A stretch of DNA of 64,000 nt, from positions 418,501 to 482,500 of the forward strand of contig NW_022145556.1 of NCBI RefSeq assembly GCF_000002235.5. The letters are read 5' to 3'. Position 1 is the stretch's first letter. Every line of letters begins with the position of its first letter. Shown here piece by piece: positions 57,666 through 64,000 of this stretch. The position numbers were made by a program, and so were the translations under genes. Below the pieces are notes generated by a model. It worked only from the letters and a program-made list of their open reading frames with translations, did no database searches and was not told where the DNA came from. Origin of the DNA: Strongylocentrotus purpuratus (Eukaryota; Echinodermata; Echinoidea; Camarodonta; Strongylocentrotidae).

Positions 57666-60600
57666 ACTCACCCCAAACACAGGTATGAGCAAACTTCGAG
57701 GAGAAAAATATAAATTAATGATATTTTTGTACACGACAAGCGGGAGAGTTATACGTCACACTCCAATGGCCAAACTGCCAATTTGAGATTCGCATAGACT
57801 TAGTGATCTCATATTTTAATCATTTATAGCTTTCTTTAGGCTATTATTGTCCGATTCATATCTTTCGCCATTCTGTTTATCTTATTTGTCTGCTTTCACA
57901 CAAATGAACTCGTTACAAGGATTGGATCATGACTTGTATTCCTTTTCTCCCCTTTATCTTTTTTTTTTTTTGCATGTATTTCACCCCCTTTCTTTTTCGT
58001 GTTTGCGCCCCCTTCAACTGCTACACGGGGGACACGTGCCCCCCTTTTTACTACTTGTAATGGTATATGCTCATACCCCGCAATCATTCAGAATAGTTTT
58101 TTTTTTTTTTTTAAAGCGAATTTCAAAATAAAGTTAATTGATTACAAAACTTTTATTTTCAATTTGAAGGCAAAAGGTATTTTGCACGCGTCCGTGTTAA
58201 TTTTATGAAAAATATTTCAGTCACATTTTCTAATGCAATTTTAATTCGGCAAAATAAAAAAGAAGTGTTTCTCGTCCCCGACTGCCTCCTTTTTGGCCGA
58301 TGCCTCCTTTTTTTAAAACTATTTCCTATTCAGAAAAAAAGCCGAACCCCCCCCCCCCCCCACAAAAAGCCTGTGATATACATTTTGTTTAAATAGCTTT
58401 TAAATAGATACAAATCATTTGTTTTATCATACATTGCATCAGTATACTCACATAGCACAATATCTGTGAATAAATAGGCTTGGCCAGCTATAATTATCAT
58501 GGCAGCCATCCCCTGCCTCCTCCTTTTTTTGACAAAAATGTATAGGCCTAACCCCAGCTTTTATTGGTTTCATTTTATTTCTTGTTAATAAAGTACATAC
58601 ATGTACATAACAACAACAAAAAAAACCTTTCTTCATATGTTTTTCCCCACCAAATAACACGTTTGTATTAATGATAAGTTTGTGTGACATCTACACAATA
58701 ATCTATGGCGTTTCCCGTGTTAGCTATTTTCTCGGGTCACACATTCATTTTCTTATATAAGTAAGTTTGTTCATATTTGCCAACATTCGTTATAGCTAAT
58801 GCACATTCATTCATTCATTCATCATTGATTTCGGTTTAGGCCTATATAGAAAATTCCTTGTTAAAAAAAAAATTTCCAAAGGCAGAAACGTACATACATG
58901 TAACTACATAGCTGCACTGTTCAAAATCGTATAAAAGAATCCTATACATTCACCACAATTGCCAGGAAACAAATATCGAGATTAGAAGTAATACTGAATT
59001 GTTCAACATAGTGGACTTCAAACAGAGAGAAGAGAGATGAAGAGAAGGGATCTGTTAATAAAAAGAAAATATTAGATAATTAGATAATTAGACCATAGCC
59101 CTTAGACCTTTATCTATATTTATGCAAGATAATTCAGAAAATGATTGTATTCTTAACACAAAATATTGATGAAAAGATGTTAATTTCAGTGTCATACTGT
59201 CAGCCTGTGTTATACTTTATAAGACAAAAGGCATAAAAGTAATCCATATACTTACATATTGAATGCAGCGAGGAAGAATGAAATAAATCAAAGTGACTCC
59301 AAAAGATGCTGTAGGTGACTCTCCTTGATGAAGGTGTAAAAGCAAGTGAAATACATTTCAAATCACGAATAAATACAGAGTAAAATGAACCCTAAGAATG
59401 AGGTACCCAACCCGTGAATCATTCACAATTTGTCTTGCATACCATCCAACAATTAATTTAGGATTCGTCGCAAGTCTAGTGCCAAACTTTTCATCATGGA
59501 GGAATACACATAGGAAACACCAATTGAACACATAATTAGTCTACTGTGAACACGTTTTGATATTTATAGTACAACACATATTTATGTACATTTTTCCGGT
59601 TAATGTTTGTGTTCCAACACAAGCTCTGTTTGATAAAGCTTGATATCATAGCGAATACTAAAATTCTATAACAAATTTGCTTTTATTTATCAAATGCAAA
59701 ATGTTGAGTAGATTGTAAGAAGTATTGTAATTTATTATTATTAATAACAAGTTTTATGAAACGTTTCCAAACAACTACATATTATGCTGTGTAATATTAT
59801 AATCGATCCATAAATCTAAATCCAATCGGTCATTGCGCATAATGTAAGAAGCGATAGTATAAGAAGAGATTATTTATTTGAATAACATTAATTGATCAAG
59901 GAAAGGAGCACTTGATAAGTCATTTTTTAATTCTGATTAAGTATTTGATTTTTATGGTAAGAGAATGGAGTTCATCTATAACCGTGGATGAAATTAAACG
60001 CAGTTTCTAAGAAGATGAATTAGAGGAAAACAATTTGGCCTTTATGAAAAATAATTTCCCCTGCATCTGCATTTTGTTAGGCTTTTCGTACAACTCGATT
60101 AAGAGAAGAACAAAATACTGATTTATTTCACTCTCCCACAAAAAAGGAAAACTATCTTCTGCAGAAAAATCAACTACGAGTATCTCTAAAGGGTCTGAGA
60201 GTGACAACTACATGAGTGTCAATTCGATGGCAGGTTCGTTCTGTGTGTTCATTGGTTGGACGGCCTTTACTCTGGGCCTTTACTGTGTGTTTTTGTTAAA
60301 GATAAAGTTGAGTTCTGGTTAAGCGATTGCATTGTGAAAGAAAAGGTGTGGATTGGATCAGAAAAAGTTGATCATGTAGCATGTAAGTATTTGTGTGTAC
60401 TGCAAGGTTCTGGAATCATCATAATCATAATAATTTGGCTTAGTCTGAAAGTAACAAGCACTGTACACAGAAAGATGCATATGGGACTACACAAATGGTG
60501 TCGGGCCTATTACTTACCTTGATTTCCTTATATTTCTATGCGCATTACTCAGCTAGTATATATTTTCTAACAAAATGAATTGTTTGGCAAATGACATATA

Positions 60601-60679
60601 TTTGTAATCTTGAACATTCAGTGTAAGTTTCGTTTGATTCTGTGAGAATTCTTTTTTTTTACCAGAACTCAAGTGAAGA

Positions 60680-60721
<42 letters not shown>

Positions 60722-60737
60722 GGGGGGGGGGGGGGGG
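60680..60737. repeat. T40 then G17 homopolymer tract
   Basis: Long T run directly followed by a G run, at the same site as 14,790-14,825 in copy A but roughly twice as long. Confidence 0.9.
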
Positions 60738-60769
60738 TCCTAGTACAAACTTTAAAATCTGTTCGTGTA

Positions 60770-61110
60770 CTACTAATTAGTCTATTCTAGCTGGACTACT
60801 ATATCCATATGGTTATGGTTTGATAACTATTTCGTCTACTTAGCTATTTGGTCTAATTTCCATTTGGTCTTACCTCTAATATGTTTACCAACCATTTGCT
60901 CTAGTGTTCATTTAATCTAATTTCCAGTCCGTCTAATTCCCAGTTTGTCTAATGCCCATTTTGTCTTCTATCCATCAGATATAATAATCATTTGATGATT
61001 GAATGATTATTTGACCATTATGTATAGTAGACGGACTGGGTGTAGACCAAATGGAGATAGACCGATTGGGTAGTAGATGAACCAGTTGTAGACCCAACGG
61101 CAATAAGCAC
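60770..61110. repeat. Inverted-repeat element, copy C
   Basis: Equivalent to 14,855-15,285 but with only one AGACGGACTGGGTGTAGACC segment in the right half where copy A has two. Confidence 0.6.
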
Positions 61111-62086
61111 CACAAACTAGCTACAAACGTACTTCGAAGCTGAGTCACGTCTTTCGGATGATGACGTTAAAGGTCGGTCCCCAGATGTAAATAATTGCAT
61201 CTGATTGATACACATCTGTAAAAACCGAGTTACAAACACACACATGATAATAAAATAAATTAAGAAAATAAAGGGAAGATAAATTTGTCAGTGTCATCAA
61301 TTTTTTTTTTTTTTATAGATTCTACATAATAAGGTTTTTGATATATTCATGAGGTGTAGAAAAGTGCCATGGTCTCAACATTACATCATCTTAATCACAA
61401 ACTCGTGATTGAGTATTTTCCATCTTTTTCAGGGGTGTTGGCTATGAAAACCTTCAACCTTTCATAATTTTATCAGCATATTCATAATTTGTAGACCGTT
61501 TTCGGCAGATCTTGAGATTAATCACTTTGATTATTTACTTGCTTATTTGAATTTGTTTGATGGAAAACTGTTAACATTTATCAACAAATTTGAAAATCTA
61601 CCGATCATTTATACATTTGCCGGCAAATAAGGTTCGACGTACCCATTCAAAATAATTCTATCTGACTTGCCTGTGCTTCAGAATTTAGATTGAATTTTAT
61701 ATTTTTCTATTATCTTTATAAGAAAACTTCATTCACATGGAACATTTATATTTTGTTTGAAAACGTGTTACATCATCGTCTATATGCAAATTTAACGCTG
61801 GCTATCTTGAGCTATAGCGCTACATTGGCGCTCGCTAACGTGCCCAAGCTATATCTCATTTCAATTCAACGCATTGCTTAGAGTGGACGAGAGAAAAAGG
61901 CAGTCCTGTATTTCTACTTCATGGAGAAAATTTCGTTTTATGCATGTTCTTTTAGTGCAGTTTCACGTGGTGGGAGATAATGTTTTTCGTTAATTTGACC
62001 ATATTCTGTAGGCAGTGGAGACCTGGAATCTATACTTTATGAAGATCTATTGACCTAGACCTAAATCTAAGTTGAATGTTAGTGTT

Positions 62087-62150
62087 ATGGATTTGGATTG
62101 CCATGGAGTTTTTGATAAAGACTTCTCACTTGTAAAATGATCAAAAAAAG
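62087..62150 (+). other. Candidate plus-strand first exon (copy C)
   Basis: The frame MDLDCHGVFDKDFSLVK ends at TGA, followed by AAAAAAG and a GTAAGTAT donor; an ATATATTTCAG acceptor ends at about 62,247. Equivalent to 16,231-16,290. The copy B version (32,338-32,397) begins MDLDCYVVFDTDFSLAT. Confidence 0.3.
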
Positions 62151-62757
62151 TAAGTATATCATTTAATTTTGAATATCTTAGAGGAAGTTTTGTCATTCGA
62201 TGAAAGAACACAGTAATAAATTAATTGGTTAACATATATATTTCAGATTTACTACGCTCAATGGCACAAATCCACCATAATGCCTTTATTTTGAAGTGAA
62301 TGGTTGCCGAAGGTTGATGAAAAAACTGCGTAATTTTTGTATTAAATGTTACTTATTATATTCCATCTACTGTATTAACTCCCCATCATGCAAACAATCC
62401 TGAAAAAAAAATCTCAAACCAGAAAGATATTTATGATTTTCTTTGAGTTTGAAGGCGTTAACGTGTAACCCCTTTAACAGTACATTTTCACAACCGTTTT
62501 CCATGAAAATATGACACAAAACAGGCGTTTAAAAATCTTTCAACATCGAATTGTTTGGAATGGTATATATATAGAGCCAACTCATTTCTCTGTGACGATT
62601 TACATTCACCTAAAATTCAATATAATTATAATAATATGGTTGGGAGAATTTAGGAATCGATCAGATCATTTTTGTTTCCATTTTTATTATCAATAATGGT
62701 CTCTATTCACTCAAACTCTAAAATTGAAGTCACTACCTTAGCACCATTTTCTCTCAT

Positions 62758-63096
62758 CGGGGGGGGGGGGGGGGGTAATCATGGTAACAATATTTGAGAG
62801 GAATGTTTACAAGGGCAAATAGAGTACAGTTACATGTACATGTATATTAAAGTAAATCAGAAGGAGAGGGGGGGGGGGGGGGGGGTAATCATGGTAACAA
62901 TATTTGAGAGGAATGTTTACAAGGGCAAATAGAGTACAGTTACATGTGCATGTATATTAAAGTGAATCAGAAGGGAGAGGGGGGGGGGGGGTAATCATGG
63001 TAACAATATTTGAGAGGAATGTGTACAAGGGCAAATAGAGTACAGTTACATGTACATGTATATTAAAGTGAATCAGAAGGGAGAGGGGGGGGGGGG
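62758..63096. repeat. Triplicated ~115-bp unit with poly(G)
   Basis: Three direct copies of a G run, then TAATCATGGTAACAATATTT, GAGGAATGT, CAAGGGCAAATAGAGTACAG and TCAGAAGGGAGAG. Copies A and B have a single copy. Confidence 0.92.
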
Positions 63097-63796
63097 GTTA
63101 AGGAAGAGAAAATAGTAAGAAAACTAATTTGAATACATGTAACTATGAATTCTCTGTGAGGATTGAACCAATTTACTATATTCAATATGTTTCTTGTCGT
63201 TGTGATTACAGAGTATTAGAGGCCTGAAATGAAATGAATTCTCTTCAAAATATGTTCGTAGTATCGCTACCGAAAATGTCTTTAGGACAAGAGTAAGGGT
63301 ACACAGGTCCTATAAATTACTTACAAACTAATGTTGCTATAGTTGAAATGGAAAAAACTACGAAATAGGTGTATAACATTATCAAATCTCTGTCATGTGA
63401 TTAAATAAACACAATTTGTTGATGTCATGGGACAGGTTCGAATCCTGTGAGATTCCGGTCAAATCGATCACTAAGAATCTTCTTTGGTGTCCATACATCA
63501 TCATTATTGTATTTTACCAATCATTATAAATCATTTATGCTCTAAATCTCGTGTCAATCGTAGCACGGTGACATTTATGTATCCCTAAACCTTTCATACT
63601 TTATCCTGGCAGCTCTACCATGGAAACCTTTAAAAAACGCTCAATACACATCTCTTCAATTTTGAAAAAGGAGTATATATTCTGATTTATAAGTAAATTT
63701 ACTATTGGCTCAACAGTTGAAATTACTCTTGAGCTAAACAGTGCGTCCCAGAAAGAAGAAGAAAAGAAAAAAAAAACGAACCCCGAAAACTATCGC

Positions 63797-63882
63797 TGTT
63801 TTCACGAAGTGACGGTAGTGAAAAAAAAATTGCATTCACTTTGCGTGCCGATTTTCCTCACTACCGTCACTTCGTGAAAACA
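63797..63882. repeat. Perfect 25-bp inverted repeat, small hairpin insertion
   Basis: TGTTTTCACGAAGTGACGGT with AGTGA (63,797-63,821) is exactly reverse-complemented at 63,858-63,882, with a 36-bp loop. Copies A (near 20,727) and B (near 33,822) lack it: there CCCGAAAA is followed directly by the shared flank. It is a candidate miniature transposon or hairpin-forming insertion. Confidence 0.9.
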
Positions 63883-64000
63883 AGGACGTGAACGAATTAG
63901 GCCTACTATGCGCTTTTCATAAAATTATACTTTGATATTGAATTAATCCCGGCAAACATGAGCTTGCTTCGTCAAGCAACACTGTTATGAACTCAGCTTG

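Larger units (their letters stand above)
55840..64000. repeat. Segmental duplication, copy C flank
   Basis: It matches 9,740-17,297 and 20,513-20,900, with C-specific insertions (hAT MITE 56,877-57,246; extra repeat units 62,758-63,096; hairpin 63,797-63,882) and without the copy A SINE and retrotransposon. It contains the copy C candidates for the minus exon (from 59,256) and plus exon (62,087-62,150). No protein gene was recognised. It runs to the window edge. Confidence 0.85.

Overview
The window is eukaryotic DNA: AT-rich, intron-containing and full of transposons. Intact open frames are few, apart from one retrotransposon ORF. Spliced exons with GT/AG borders, a beta-tubulin relic that keeps an intron, tRNA-derived SINEs, a PHD-endonuclease-RT non-LTR element starting with a 2A-like motif, many hAT-like elements with 8-bp target duplications and a large foldback transposon all point to a marine invertebrate. 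A sea urchin or other echinoderm fits best, but this is inference from repeat style and not proven.

The backbone is a segmental duplication present three times. Each copy carries, on the minus strand, a small unrecognised gene (called here gene A, B or C) followed by several kb of shared flank. Gene B (26,088-27,829) can be assembled completely from five phase-0 exons: an ATG exon, a 41-codon exon, two 31-codon acidic repeat exons and a terminal exon, 169 aa in all. Gene C (38,372-39,832) has one 40-codon repeat exon and a premature stop in its last exon. Gene A (265-7,978, running off the left edge) has lost the 41-codon exon, but its repeat exon sits in about 15 tandem ~0.5-kb units (1-7,430) with a visible higher-order period. 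The three paralogs therefore have 1, 2 and at least 14 usable copies of one symmetric exon.

The shared flanks are at about 9,740-20,900 (A), 29,860-33,990 (B) and 55,840-64,000 (C). They hold no clear protein gene, but carry candidate 5' exons, promoter-like motif clusters, inverted-repeat elements and copy-specific insertions: a SINE and a 3.2-kb CR1/L2-like retrotransposon in A, and a hAT MITE, a triplicated minisatellite and a perfect hairpin in C. Because the copies serve as empty sites for one another, several insertions can be delimited to the base. Between A and B lie a SINE, a 189-bp hAT MITE and a broken beta-tubulin gene (22,993-24,418). Between B and C lie an RT C-terminal fragment and simple repeats.

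Just upstream of gene C, at 40,305-54,168, is a 13.9-kb foldback-type transposon: near-identical ~480-bp ends beginning GGTAGCATATATTGG, a 9-bp target duplication CATCGTGCT, then inward-facing arrays of a ~213-bp repeat. It has been hit by hAT-like elements of one family (44,334-46,277; 47,029-52,713; and 48,446-51,191 nested inside the second), each with a recognisable 8-bp duplication. Removing them leaves a ~6.2-kb non-autonomous foldback element.
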